Part shown: positions 21,787-33,053 of the stretch, in pieces
How the letters are laid out: each line of letters opens with the position of its first letter
How positions within the stretch are numbered: position 1 is the first letter of the stretch
Assembly: GCF_000313135.1 (NCBI RefSeq)
Contig: NW_004457545.1
Coordinates: forward strand, 30,684 to 94,683
From: Acanthamoeba castellanii str. Neff
Lineage: Eukaryota > Discosea > Longamoebia > Acanthamoebidae
Direction: 5' to 3'
DNA: 64,000 bases
Notes under the pieces: generated by a model
Told to the model about the DNA's origin: nothing
The model's database searches: none
Seen by the model: only the letters and a program-made list of their open reading frames with translations
Program-made: the position numbers and the translations under genes

Positions 21787-23855
21787 TTAGCTCGAGGAGG
21801 AGATGACCTTCTGAGTGAGCGTCGCCGAGTCGGCTCCGTCGATCGTCTCCTCGTCGTCTGTACACAAAACTTGGAAGATGGGCAGTCTCTCCTTGGCGCT
21901 GAGAGTCCTCGGCCTGTGGCGGTGGGACGTGACCGGGACTGGCGTGGGTAACGCGGCCGCGACGGGCAGGGGCATGTCAACCCCGTCGTCGTCACCGTCC
22001 GTGTCGGAGCCGGCGTCGACGATGGCCGGGATCTCGAGCGAGAGGCTGGCGTCAACCGATGCGCCGCCAACGTCTCCGTCGTAGTCGTTCTCGTGCCCGC
22101 GCCCAACGGCCTCCGCACCCACGAGGTCCTCCTCGTCGTCGGCCCCTATGACGTCACAGCACAGCCGGCGTGAAATAGGTGAGGTCGCATAGAGCAACGG
22201 AGGGGTGTGAAGCGAAACAGTAGAAAAGGAGTGGAAATATCGGACTGGGGAGCTCAATTTGGGTCTGTGGTAGACACGAGCTGTGGAAGGCGAAGTGGGG
22301 AGAGAGCGTGACAGAAGAAGAGCGATGGAGCAAGAGGCGAAGGTGGATGAGTGGCTGGATACATACCAGTGCTCCTCCTACGACGATGATTCTTCTTCCT
22401 GCCGGAAGGAGAGCTCTTCGTGCGCGAGCGAGTAGACTTGGACTTCTTCTTGTCGTTCTTGCCGCCACTGCTGCCACTGCCACCGCTGCCGCTTCCCTGG
22501 CTGCCGCCCTTCTTCTTGCCCTCGTGCGACCTCCTCCTGTCGATGGCCGATATCGCGCTTCGCTGATGCTGACCGAACTCGCCGTGGGGCATGCTCTCGT
22601 GCAGCGCGTTGACGGCGTGCTGGGCGAGCAGAATGCGGTCGTGCGACGACGAGAGGCCGTTGCCCGGGAAGGCATTCATCAGGCTGATGCCGCCGTTCAT
22701 CCCATTGAGCCCGTTCATCGTGAGGAGGTGCTGCTGCTGCGGCGCGAGGCTGTCCGCGAGCGAGCTGCTGCCGCCGCCGAGGCCGCCATCGAGGTTGTCC
22801 TTCCAGATGGCCCACTCGGGATTGGAGACGCCGCCGGGTCCCAGTCCGACCGAGGCCGAGGAGCTCAGGCCGTTGGTGCCCTGGCCGCCTCCCGGCGGTA
22901 CGGGCAGGATGACGCTGTTGTCGATGATGTCGGAGTCCCCGGGCCTCTTGTGGATGAAGCGGCACCGCGTACCGTAGGGGCAGGTACCGATAGTGTGGAA
23001 GGTCTTGCAGATCTCGGTCTTGTACTTGGGATGCCGAAGGACGGGCCTCAGCTCCTTCCGACCGTGGGCGAACTGGCACTTGGAGCCGTATCGGCAGGCG
23101 CCTGTCTCGACGAACGATCGGCAGAGCTCGGTCTTGTAGAGGTTCTGGCCGCCAATCTCCTTCTCGATGTCGAGCGTCGACCTCTTCGCAGCGGCGGCGG
23201 CGGCTGCCGCTGCTGCCGCAGCCGCGGCCGAGCCGGGGCTACCTGCTCCCCCTCCGAGGGGGCTGCCGATCTTCTTGCCAGAGGGACCGGGACCCCAGCT
23301 GCCCGAATGCTGCTGGGGTTGATGGTGCTGCTGCTGTTGGGCGGCAAGCGCCAGCGCGTTCGCCATGCGCTTGGTCGTCGGAGATGTAGAGAAGATGTCC
23401 TCGATGGGCGTTCGGCCGTCAGCCCCCAGGCCGGACATCGACAGGGCGTCGTGGAGCGGCTGCTTGTGATTGTTCATGTCGAGCGTGAGGGTGGTGGGGC
23501 TGTTGCCTTGCGAGAGGCTCATGTTGGAGAGGGAGGCATTGAGGTAGTTGAAATCGAGCGAAGATTCTAGGAACGATTTGCCCTCGTACGATGAAGAGCC
23601 GCTGCCCATCGGTATGCCCATGGGCGGGAGAGGGCCTGGGTGATTGATGAATTTGCCATTCGGTGCCGTTCGGGTGGGCAGATCGGGGGCGCTGTTGCCT
23701 CGCGAGAGGGTGAGAGGAGGCGGGGGGCGCGAATTAACGCGCGTCGCGATGCGTTGGCTCGACGAGCTCCTCCAGTCCTGCTCCTGTTGCAGCTGCTGCT
23801 GGTTGTAATAGTCCTGCTGCTGCTGTTGCTGGTAGCTAGGACCGAGCAGAGACAT
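21787..23855 (-). CDS. TTP/ZFP36-like tandem CCCH zinc-finger RNA-binding protein
   Basis: Two exons. The centre has the TIS11/TTP-type tandem zinc finger: [18 protein letters not shown] with CQFAHG, an 18-residue-class linker, then [18 protein letters not shown] with CRFIHKRP. Both are CX8CX5CX3H fingers preceded by the YKTE lead-in that contacts UAUU in AU-rich elements. Such proteins bind AU-rich 3' UTRs and recruit decay machinery. The flanks are low-complexity: N-terminal poly-Gln and an Ala run before the fingers, then a Ser/Gly/Lys-rich C-terminal part. The intron joins ...RRRRSTG to [13 protein letters not shown] using the acceptor in acgtcatag (about 22150). The C-terminus is acidic and Ser-rich, ending SSSS. 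The start ATG is 23855. Confidence 0.92.
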
Positions 23856-24742
23856 GTCTCGATCGCGATGGTGCAGATGGAAAGGGGAAGGTAGTCGAAA
23901 CTCCTCCCTCGTTTCCAGCTCGAGATCGAAGAAGGCGCTGCCGATGGAAGCCTGCTGTTTGGATGATGACGAAGATGAAGATGGAGTTGGATAAGAAGTA
24001 GTTGCGAATGTGGTGCTGCGGGGATAAAGGTCGAGTTGGTGGAGCAGTAGTGGTGACAGTGGTCACGCAAGCTAGCTGACCTGCGGGAGCTCGAATAATA
24101 TAAGAATCGATCAACCCGATGAACGGGTGCGGGTCGCAGGTGGTCGGCCCGAGCTGTCGTTCGTCGGTCGTACGCCGCAGACCGGGTGGGATGTCCCGAA
24201 ACCTGTTCGCGCTTTTGCCGCTCTACTCCAACCGATCTCTCCTCTCCCTATAGATCTTCCTTCCCTTTTGTTCTTGCTCTTCTTTATCGCCAACAGACGC
24301 CGCCCACTCCTGTTCTGGTCCCTTTTTGTTGTGTTTTTACTTCCTTCTTCTCCTCTTGCCGTATTTCCTCTCGTGGCCTAAACGCCACCGCGTGCCCCCA
24401 CGACAAGGACCATATCCCCCCAACAGCACGCGGAATTGGCTCTCTGAATGGGAAATCAAAAACATGCCGAGGTACGATTCTTCATTCGTGGCTGTCTTTC
24501 CACAGAATTTCGATGGCGTGCACATGTTTGGGTCGTCGGTTGCTAGGTCTGCTGTTTCAGGAAGTGAGTACTGGACAACCTGTGTTCTTGGCGCGAACAG
24601 TTGCGACTCCCATCTTTAGTTTTTTTGAATTTGAAACTATTTCATTCGAAACTTCTGCACAAGGAAACCTCTTAGAAACATCATTTCCTTGCCTCGAGCT
24701 ATTTGTTTTCGTTTTATTTTTAATTTCTCTAGTGCACGAAAG
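23856..24742. other. Divergent promoter interval, about 890 bp
   Basis: Separates the starts of the minus-strand CCCH gene and the plus-strand HECT gene. It holds their 5' UTRs, and a TTTATTTTTAATTTCTCTAG stretch just before 24743 could be an acceptor of a 5' UTR intron. No convincing coding frame or RNA gene was seen. Confidence 0.55.
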
Positions 24743-27700
24743 ATGGAAGTGATGTTTGAGAATGGGGCGTCCTCGTCGCCTTCTGGGTTGCCGAGCGAGG
24801 CAAAGGGGAAGGAGAAGCAAGGCAGTGCCATGCCTGCACTCACCATTCACTCACCAGCAAAACAGGAGCTGCAGGCCACTAAAGCAAAATGGAGGCCCTT
24901 GCCCGCCGGTGAGCCCCACCTCGCCCTCTTTCCCTCTCCCCTCCTTCAACGTGACGGACTCCAGTGAGCTATTTTTTTCTCGCGCGTCCCGCGGTCTTGC
25001 TCACTCGATCCATGTGCGTGGGCCACGCACCAGGTACTTCCTGCAACTCACGCAAGGCTGTGGCAACCCCGAGTGCACCAACAAGTTCTGCGTGTCCTGC
25101 AAAGGTGCTGACCGCCTTTCCCACTCATTTCGTTCTTTCCTTCCGAGACGCTCTTCGTTCTTTTGCTTCTCACTGGATCGCGACAACACACACACACACA
25201 CACAGGCGGAGTGCGACTGACGCCGGAGCAGGCCAAGGTGTGGAGCGTGCAGCTGGCGGCGCGCCCGCGTCGCTACCTGTGCGTGGGCGAAGAGGAAGGC
25301 CAGCCATCGGTCGCCAAGCGCCTGTTTCCTCCCTCGGCGCTCAAGAATGTCAACCTCGGCCTGCCCTTCTCTCTGCCGTCCAAGGAACTGCCCGCCGTCT
25401 CCGCCTCACCTTCGTCGCCCTCATCCCCTTCATCGCCAGCAAAACCCGCGCAAGGCGCATCGTCAACCACGTCCCCGCCGTTGTCATCACGCTTCTCTTC
25501 ATCGTCGGCAACGTCGACCACATCGACCTCTTCCACGTCGTCGCCCGCGTCGATGACCTCTCCCTTTGCCTTCTCCTCGTCCCTCTCGCCGGTCAAGCCC
25601 ACTCAGTTCCTCTTCTCGGTGGTGTCCAAGTCCACGCCCTTCTCGGCCCTCTTCTCCAATGTCGTGACGCCCGAGGAGGGCAACACCTTCATCATTCACT
25701 CGTGGTCCCCCAAAAAGAACCAAGGCTCGCCTCTCCCCGGGCCTTCGCATGGCGTGTTCTTACGACGCACTAACTGGACCACCTGTTGGTCGCTGTGCAG
25801 CAGGGGCGCACGAGGACGAGATCGTGGTGACCAGCCTCAGCCTGGAGCTCATCAAGCAGTTGGTGGAGGCGGCCAAAGAAGGGGACATCGGTAAGCTCAA
25901 GGAGATCATCAGAGACGGGTTCAGCGACTCCTATGTGCTCAATAACAGCTTCCTCAAGGTACACGAGGCACACTTCATGTCTGTAGCCTGTACCGCACGC
26001 CACTCATCGCTTGCTTTCCTCCACACCACAGAAGTTGGAGTTGACTGACGACGAGGATATCAGCGTCGTCGACCTGGAGGCGGCTGCCGAGGCCTATCGG
26101 CTCATCATTGCACTGGTTCGCGCCTCCTCCTCTCCGGCGACACATTGTTTAGTTGACACGAGCGAGAAGTACTCAAAACGTTTTTGTATTGTGTCGCGCT
26201 ACAGGAGCGTGCGCCCATCCTCCACACGCTCGAGAACGCCACCGAGCTGGTGGTCTCCCGGCTCGCGCTCAGGAAGCAATCCATCGCTTGCCCAAAGGAC
26301 CTGCGCCAGGTCATGATCCTCCTCGAGGTGCGTATTGCCTTGCTCCCCTCCCGTTCCCCCTCCCCCTCTCTTTCTTTGTCCTTTGGTCTGTTTGAGCTGG
26401 GCCGCTCATCTCTCCACGTCTGCGTGCATCAGAACCCGCTGGTGCTGCACGGCGAATCGTACGGAGGAATTTCGCCTCTGCGAAAACTCGCGCAGACCAT
26501 CGTTGGACTTCCTCCCCATCTGCAGCGCACCCTCACCCGGTGGTTCACACTGTACGTGCTCCTCGCTGCCTGTCCCTTAAGGGGTGCGCTCCGAGACCAC
26601 CTGACTCTCTCCTGACCACTCTTTCTACCACTTTCACCGCCGGCTACAGGTACTCCGAGAAGAAGTTCGCCGAGTTGATCGACATCCTGCATTCGTTCAT
26701 CAATGCGCACATGCACCAGCAGCACACGCGAGTTCACGACAGCGTGCTCCACCACGGCATCACCCTACTCCGCTTTCTCTGTATGTCAGCTCCACGCACG
26801 CACGCACCGGCAGCACTTGACCATCGCTGCCACCAGGCCTAACGCGTCCCTTTTTTTCCTGCACTTGTCGGGCATCACTAGATGAAGCCAACCAAAGCAC
26901 AGGGCGAGTGTCGTACACGAGCTTCTACAACGACGCTGTGTGCGAGAAGGTCAACATCAAGGACGATTACCGCAAGTGGATGCAGCTCAGGTTCGAATAA
27001 TTCCCGCACGACACGCACACGCACCACCGCACACGCACCACCGCACACGCACGCACGTACACGCATGGCATGCGCAAACTAATGGCACACTCACGGAACC
27101 ATGGCCAGACACGCTGACGTTCTGGAGGAGCGGAAGAAGGACCTCTTCAACGACATCGAAAGCGCGCCCAGCAGGCCGGCCGAAGGCAGCACGCCCGAGG
27201 GGAGGAAGGAAATGGTGGCCGACGACGAGGCCGTGGACGAGCGAGCGCCCGAGTACGCTACCTGGGTGTCCGAGGACTCCCAGTCCGACTCCTCGCCGGC
27301 CGAGACCCGTGCGACGACCGACGCCTTCCGCAACCATGCCATGCCCGACGAAGAGCATGGGCGACGGGTCGAGGTGCACGTAGACGAAGTGCAGAGCAAC
27401 GAGGAGCGGGGCAGCAAGGCCCGCGTGCGCAGCTTCGCTGAGGAGGAGGCGCTGTCAAACACCAGCCATCAACGTAGGGCCGCGCGAGAGGAGAAGGGCA
27501 AGGAAAAGGTGGGAGAGGATCAGAGCGAATACGAGCGCGAGAAGAATGAAAACGAAAGCGAAAGTGAAGAAGGAAATGAGCGGAGAAGGGACGAGCAGCC
27601 GAGCGATCACGAAAGCGACGCGGCGGTGACGGAAGGCGAGGAGGCTGAGGAGACCGACCAGGAGGCTAAGAGGCGCAGGAAGCGAAAGGAGAAGCGGAGG

Positions 27701-28546
27701 GCGCGTAGCTTCCTCGACAATACGGACGCTCAGCTCACCAAGACAGAGTTCTTCTTCTGCGACTACCCCTTCCTGCTTGATCCCACCACCAAGGCCCGTA
27801 TCATGCACATCGACGCCGCCATGCAGATGAGCTACGAAGTCGAGGTAAAGCCACTCCCTACGCTCCCAGTTCTCTTGCCTTTGTGCCGTCTCTCTCGCTG
27901 AGTCTGCTGTCTTTTTCTTCTTCTTTTCTTTCGTGGCGTACCAGGACGCAATTGCGAAGCTGTCCTTCCTCGGAATGCTGAAGGAGCAGTCGCTGCCGCT
28001 GTTCATCCCCGCCAGCATACAGCGCACGGCAGTGCCGCACCTGATTCTTGAGATCCGGCGGCAGGAGCTCATCGCCGACACGCTCGCTCAGGTGCGCCCC
28101 TCACTGTTATTGTCGTCGTGTTCGCTCACTCTCTAAATACCATCGACGAAACTGTGTGTTGACCACCACCGCCGCCGCCACCGTGCTGTTGAACCGTCGT
28201 ACCAGGTCTCGGCCAAATTGAGGGATCTGAAGAAGCCGCTCAAGGTCAAGTTTGTGGGCGAAGAGGGCATCGACCAGGGCGGCGTGCAGAAGGAATTCTT
28301 CCAGCTCATCGTCGAGGAGATTTTCGACCCCAAGTTCGGTGAGACCGTCATTTCCTCTCAGCTCCGCCCAAGTGTGTGTGCACTTACCCTCGGGTGGCGC
28401 TGGCGTCCAGGCATGTTTTCGTACGATGAGGAGACGCGGCGTGTCTGGTTCAATCCCTTCTCGTTGGAAACCGAGAAACAGTACCAACTTATCGGCATGG
28501 TACGCATGCACACGAAGTGACACCGTACTCACCGCACACACGCCAC

Positions 28547-28601
<55 letters not shown>

Positions 28602-29857
28602 ATTGCCTGACAATGTCATCGTGGACCAGATTCTGGGCCTTGCCATCTACAATGGAGTCATTCTCGACCTGCATCTGCCGGTGGTCGTGTACAAAAAGCT
28701 GCTGGGCCACACACCCACCTTTGCCGACCTCAAGGAGCTCCGGCCGGTACCGCGCTGACCCCACGAGAATCGCTCTCTTGGCAAGCCACCAACTCCACAC
28801 GAACCCTCGTGTCTCACGCACACTTTCTCTCGCGCTGCGCACCACATGTCAGATGCTGGCCAAGGGTATACAGCAGCTCCTCGACTATGACGGCGACGAC
28901 GTGGAAGACGTGTTTTGCCTCACCTTCCAGGTACGTCACCGCCCGCCAACAACGTTCAACGTTCGCAAGATGCACGCACGTAGGCTCACAGTGCGCGACG
29001 CTGATTTGCCCAATGGCCAGACGGAGCACGACACGTTCGGCGAGAGGGTTGTGTACGATCTCAAGCCCGGCGGAGAGGACATCCCCGTCACCAACGCCAA
29101 CCGAAAGGGTACGGCGCCATTACCCTTCTGCTTCTACCACACGCGATGCTGTCATCGATGACATTAATGGTGGTGCCCCCCTGCAGAGTACGTTGACTTG
29201 TATGTAAAGTACCTCCTCGAGGACTCAATCGCTCCTCAGTTCAAAGCCTTTGCCCTGGGCTTCGAGACCGTCTGCGGTGGGCCGGTGCTTCAGGTTCACC
29301 TTCCCGCACACACCACATCTCTCTCTCTCTTCCACGTTGCGTCATTATCGACCTTTGTCCACTTACACGGCGATGGGCCATGATCAGCTGTTCCGCGGCG
29401 AGGAGTTGGAGCAGCTCATCTGCGGCAGCGCCGATCTGGACTTCAACGAGCTCGAGAAGATCGCAGTCTACCTTGATGGCTATCACCCGCAGCATCCCAC
29501 CATCAGGTACACCATGTGTGACGCACTTGTGCGTGCCTTGCGTGGGTGCCATCCTCGGGGCGTACCTCTGATGAGCTTCGCACGGTCTGCAGGGCGTTCT
29601 GGGAGGTGGTCCACGAGCTGTCGGTGGAGCAGAAGAAGTACCTGCTGGCCTTCGTCACCGGCAGCGATCGCGTGCCGATCAAGGGCATCTCGAAGCTCAC
29701 CTTCATCATCCAACGCAACGGTCCGGACACGGACAGGCTGCCCACCTCGTTCACGTGCTTCTCGCGCCTGCTTCTGCCCGAGTACGCGAGCAAGGAGAAG
29801 CTCGAGAAGATGCTCACCACCGCCATCGACAACGCCCGTGGCTTCGGCCTCTGTTGA
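24743..29857 (+). CDS. UBE3A: E6AP/UBE3A-type HECT E3 ubiquitin ligase with AZUL domain
   Basis: The N-terminal AZUL zinc finger ([20 protein letters not shown], then VSC) is diagnostic of UBE3A/E6AP. A Ser/Pro-rich linker and a helical central region follow. Next is a large acidic/basic insertion (exon ~27112-27843), and then the HECT domain: [77 protein letters not shown]; and the catalytic end [20 protein letters not shown], where the Cys accepts ubiquitin. It ends ARGFGLC two residues after the usual aliphatic tail. There are about 15 introns; the one at 28500-28629 holds a (CA)n run. HECT ligases form a thioester with ubiquitin and pass it to substrates. Substrates are unknown. Confidence 0.93.
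28549..28599. repeat. (CA)n microsatellite in a HECT-gene intron
   Basis: About 25 CA units lie inside the intron that joins LIGM to ILGLAIYN. The run starts about 50 bp after the donor and ends 30 bp before the acceptor at 28629. Confidence 0.95.
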
Positions 29858-29942
29858 TGAAGGAGAAGACGTTCTACGTCTTGTAGTTCATTCACCGAAT
29901 GAAGTGTAGCAAAATACGCAGCTGCATGGGGGGGGGGAGCAA

Positions 29943-29968
29943 AGAAAGATGGATGAAGAGAGCAAGCA
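29943..29968 (+). repeat. Direct repeat copy 1, at the macro-gene start
   Basis: 26 bp covering the start codon; it matches 30238-30263 at 25 of 26 positions. Copy 2 lies inside the first intron of the same gene. A G-run precedes copy 1 and a C-run precedes copy 2. Confidence 0.85.
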
Positions 29969-30808
29969 AGAGCGCAACGCGGAGAGGAAAGACCACCCAC
30001 GAGAGCTGATTGAGCTCAACGAGCGCGAGGTGCAGTCCCTCGCAGAGGTGAAGAGCGACTCCCCGTACAGTGCCAACCCGCGCCTCAACGCCAAGGTCGA
30101 GCTGTTACGCGGTGATATCTCGGCGCTGCAGGTGGACGCCATCGTCAACGCTGCCAACGAGACCTTGCTCGGTGGCGGGGGTGTAGACCAGGCCATCCAT
30201 GCCCGCGCTGGTATTCCCCCCCCCCAGCATCTTGGTCAGAAAGATGGATGAGGAGAGCAAGCACTGTAGTAACGAACTGCATGCGTGGTTACTCGACTCC
30301 AGGCCCAGAGCTGGTGGCGGAGTGCTCGCGGCTGCCAGCGAACCGGTTCGGAGAGCGCTGTGCTGTTGGGGAGGCGCTGCGAACGGAGGGGCACGGGCTG
30401 CCGGCCAAGTTTGTGATCCACACCGTGGCGCCTCTCTTGGACGACGACGGGCAGCCGCAGGGGCACCTCCTCGCGCAGTGCTACGAGAGCTGTCTTCGAC
30501 ACGTCGATGGCCAGCACGTACGCTCGCTCGCATTCTGCTGCCTGGTACAAACTACACCGCTCGCTCGTACCCAAATGAAGACTCTTACTTGCCACACACT
30601 ACACATTCGACACACACGCACGCGACACCAGGGCACGGGCTTCTATGGGTTCCCCATGGTGCCGGCGGCCAAGATCGCTCTCGGGACCGTAAGGCGCTGG
30701 CTCGAAGCGCCCGACGTGCTGGACCGAGTTGACCGAGTGGTGTTCTGCACCTTCACCGACCTGGAGATGACCGCCTACACCGCGCTCTGGCCCCACTTCT
30801 TTCCCTAG
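29949..30808 (+). CDS. Macro-domain protein, MacroD/ADP-ribosyl-hydrolase type
   Basis: Three exons. After a charged N-terminus come the macro-domain motifs: [19 protein letters not shown], with the Asn-Ala-Ala-Asn loop and glycine loop that bind ADP-ribose; HARAG joined to [19 protein letters not shown]; and [15 protein letters not shown], the second phosphate loop. This pattern is that of MacroD enzymes, which remove mono-ADP-ribose from acidic residues and hydrolyse O-acetyl-ADP-ribose. The second intron (30544-30632) splits CCL from GTGFYG. The first intron contains a near copy of the start-codon region of this gene (see repeat). There is no transit peptide, so it is likely cytosolic or nuclear. 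It converges on the Arp gene with 41 bp between stops. Confidence 0.92.
30238..30263 (+). repeat. Direct repeat copy 2, in intron 1 of the macro gene
   Basis: Near-identical to 29943-29968 (one A/G difference), including ATG and the MDEESK codons, but out of frame with the following exon. Confidence 0.85.
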
Positions 30809-30849
30809 AAGGGGGGGGGGGCATCACACATCAAAGTAATCGGCCCGGC

Positions 30850-32932
30850 CTATGAACGCGAAGCAACATCGGCGAACCATGCCGCATCCGTCTCCAGCCT
30901 CTCCAAGAGCAGTCGCGGGCCTACAGTTGTGGTTGGTGGTGTGGGTGGTGGTCAGAGAGTGAGTGAGTGGTGTACGAGGTGTTGGGTGGGGCTCATCATC
31001 CGCACCGCATTCGTCGTAGTCCTCTTTGTAGACCCAGTGGTCGATCATGCCCGGAGCGCTGGAGACCTTGGACCCTCCGATCCACGGCGCAAGCTCCGGA
31101 TTGGGAGGCACAGACACCTGAACAGTCAGGCCAGCTTCAAGCAACACGCACGACACCTTAGTGAATGTGTGTGTTGCAGGTTGAGTTGGTCGACAAAGGG
31201 TACCTGTGGTGATCAGCTTGTCGACCTCCTGCTGCAGCCTGGTGGAGAGGCCGCTGAGCCGGGCGGTTGCGCCGATCAGCAGAATGTTGCGACTGAGCTC
31301 GGACCTGTGGCGCACACGGAGCACGAACATGAGTGCACTCAAACGTTCAATGTCGACAACAAGACAACCACGATCAAGGCAGGTAACTGAATATCTCGTC
31401 CGGTGGAGTCGAGACTGTTGATGGTGTCCGCAACGGCGTAGTGGATCCCCTTGGGCGAGCAGTACTTGTCCAGAGCGCACAGCGGCTGTGGGTGGAAGAG
31501 CGCCTCTGCGCACTCGAATCGCTCGCTGCCCACTTCCACAATGCTGCCTGTGGCCAGCGACCATGCGAGTAATCCAACTCTCCGCTTGTCAATCATCACA
31601 CACAACCGCAATCCCGTCGCGAGGCTCTCGTACCATCGGGGGCTTGGTACTGGCGGGCGATGCTAGTGGTGGTGGACCGAGTGATGGACCGCGGCCAGGA
31701 GCTCTCCTGGCAGAAGGTCTAGGTAGGTCCCATTCAGGCGAATTGAATTGTAGAAGGGCAGCGAGGCCTGGGGCATGGCGGCCAGCCGACGATCGAGTTC
31801 CAGATTCGTCGAACAGTAGCCTAGCGCGTGCTTTATGTCTGACCAACCAGACCGGAGGTGTTGGTTTAACATCTTCTCCAGGTGAGAGAGAAACAAGGGA
31901 GGGACTACCTGCGGCCAGGCTGTCGTGATTGTCGAGATCGAGCGTTGTCGGCGCTTTCTTCTTGAGCAGTGTCGCCAAGTACTTGGTGAGGTTCGCTCCG
32001 CCCAGGCCAGGCAGCTGCACCGCCCCATTGCCATGGACTTCGCCTGCAGAGGAGAGGGTAAGCGAGAAACTGCTTGCACGGTTGTAGTCATCGCACCAGC
32101 ACATGCCCGCCAGTGGCCTCCCCAAAAAGTATGTGCGGTACCTTGGACGACCGGGATGATGTGCGTGTCGTCATTGCCGATGTCCACCACCAAGGCCGTC
32201 GGCCGGCCGGCCCTGACGGCTGCCAGGACTTGCTGTCGGCAGGTGCGCTGTGAGACACTTGGGAGTGGGTGGGCGAAGGGCTTGGCGAAGGGAGGGAGGA
32301 CCTGATTGGCCACAGACAAAGCGGGCACGCTGTAGTTTTCAAACAGGATGGCCATCGTGGTCGCACGCGCAACGTCGGGGGCAATCCAAGAGTCGGCAAC
32401 CATGATCGGGTGCTCCTCTGGGTCCATATCAGGTAGCAGATGACGCCTGCAGCACCACAGGAAACAAGCCGGTGAGCGCTCTACGTGACACCATGGTGCG
32501 CCCGCCATGACAGTGACGCACCATAAATCCTCCATCCAGTTCCAGCCTTCCACCGACCTGTTGCGTATCTGCGGTGTAAAGAGCGGGTGAGCGCAGAGGT
32601 CAAGGTGTGCGCGGAAGCAAAGTGGCACACAGAGGCAAACTGGGAAGCGGAGGGCCAAATAGTCCCGCTTGCTTCGCGCTTCATCTCCGACGTAGCGGTC
32701 CTTGTCTCTCACTCCCACCGTGACTCCGCTAGCAAAGGGGTAGCCCACCACGGGCTCTATGGTGGAGACCGGGGCTTCGGCTCCACCCCAGCCTATTCGT
32801 CGTGAGTGCCTGGTGCAGGCAGCAAAAGCTGGAAGAAGTACCGAGGCGCACCCGATAGCCCCCGTTGTCCAGCACCAAAGGGGCTCCTTCCTCTCCTTCG
32901 TCCATGCCGCGATTAATGCTCGGAGCAGCCAT
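30850..32932 (-). CDS. Divergent actin-related protein
   Basis: Follows the actin fold end to end: APLVLDNGGYRVRLG (phosphate-1 strand, with Asn for the usual Ser/Thr-Gly); DKDRYVGDEARSKRDYLALR; DPEEHPIMVADSW; MAILFENYSVPALSVANQ; TALVVDIGNDDTHIIPVVQG (phosphate 2); IKHALGYCSTNLELD; IVEVGSERFECAEALFHPQ; LLIGATARLSGLSTRL; and WIGGSKVSSAPGMIDHWVYK. The last intron joins YDECG to PRLLLERLETDAAWF. About ten introns. It lacks the actin KRGIL and DNase-loop sequences, so it is not conventional actin. I could not assign it to a numbered Arp class. It may bind ATP, but filament formation is doubtful (inference). The start ATG is only 14 bp past the tRNA-Ala gene on the same strand. Confidence 0.88.
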
Positions 32933-32945
32933 AAACAAAAAGAAT

Positions 32946-33018
32946 TGGAGGAGAAGGGTATCGATCCCTTTACCTCTCGCATGCTAAGCGAGCGCTCTAC
33001 CATCTGAGCTACACCCCC
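32946..33018 (-). tRNA. tRNA-Ala (AGC)
   Basis: 73-nt cloverleaf on the minus strand: the A box is TAGCTCAGATGG, the anticodon loop is CTTAGCATG with anticodon AGC, and the T arm contains GATCGATA with a 5-bp stem. The 5' end is GGGGG, and the discriminator A is at 32946. There is no intron and CCA is not encoded. An A-run on the plus strand at 32937-32941 gives a T5 RNA polymerase III terminator immediately downstream. One acceptor-stem mismatch (T6/T67) is tolerated. Confidence 0.93.
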
Positions 33019-33053
33019 GTAATAAAGAGGATACTTTCACAAGTGATGGGGCA

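Noticed and set aside
21381..22118. Arg/Ser-rich minus-strand frame
   Set aside because: Out of frame with the CCCH gene's last exon and driven by CGTCGT-type repeats.
22308..23570. 420-codon plus-strand frame
   Set aside because: Antisense of the CCCH zinc-finger gene, Ala/Arg-rich without recognisable content.
27101..27901. Separate gene for the large acidic exon of the HECT ligase
   Set aside because: Splice phases join [13 protein letters not shown] upstream and ...EVE downstream to HECT exons, so it is one gene.
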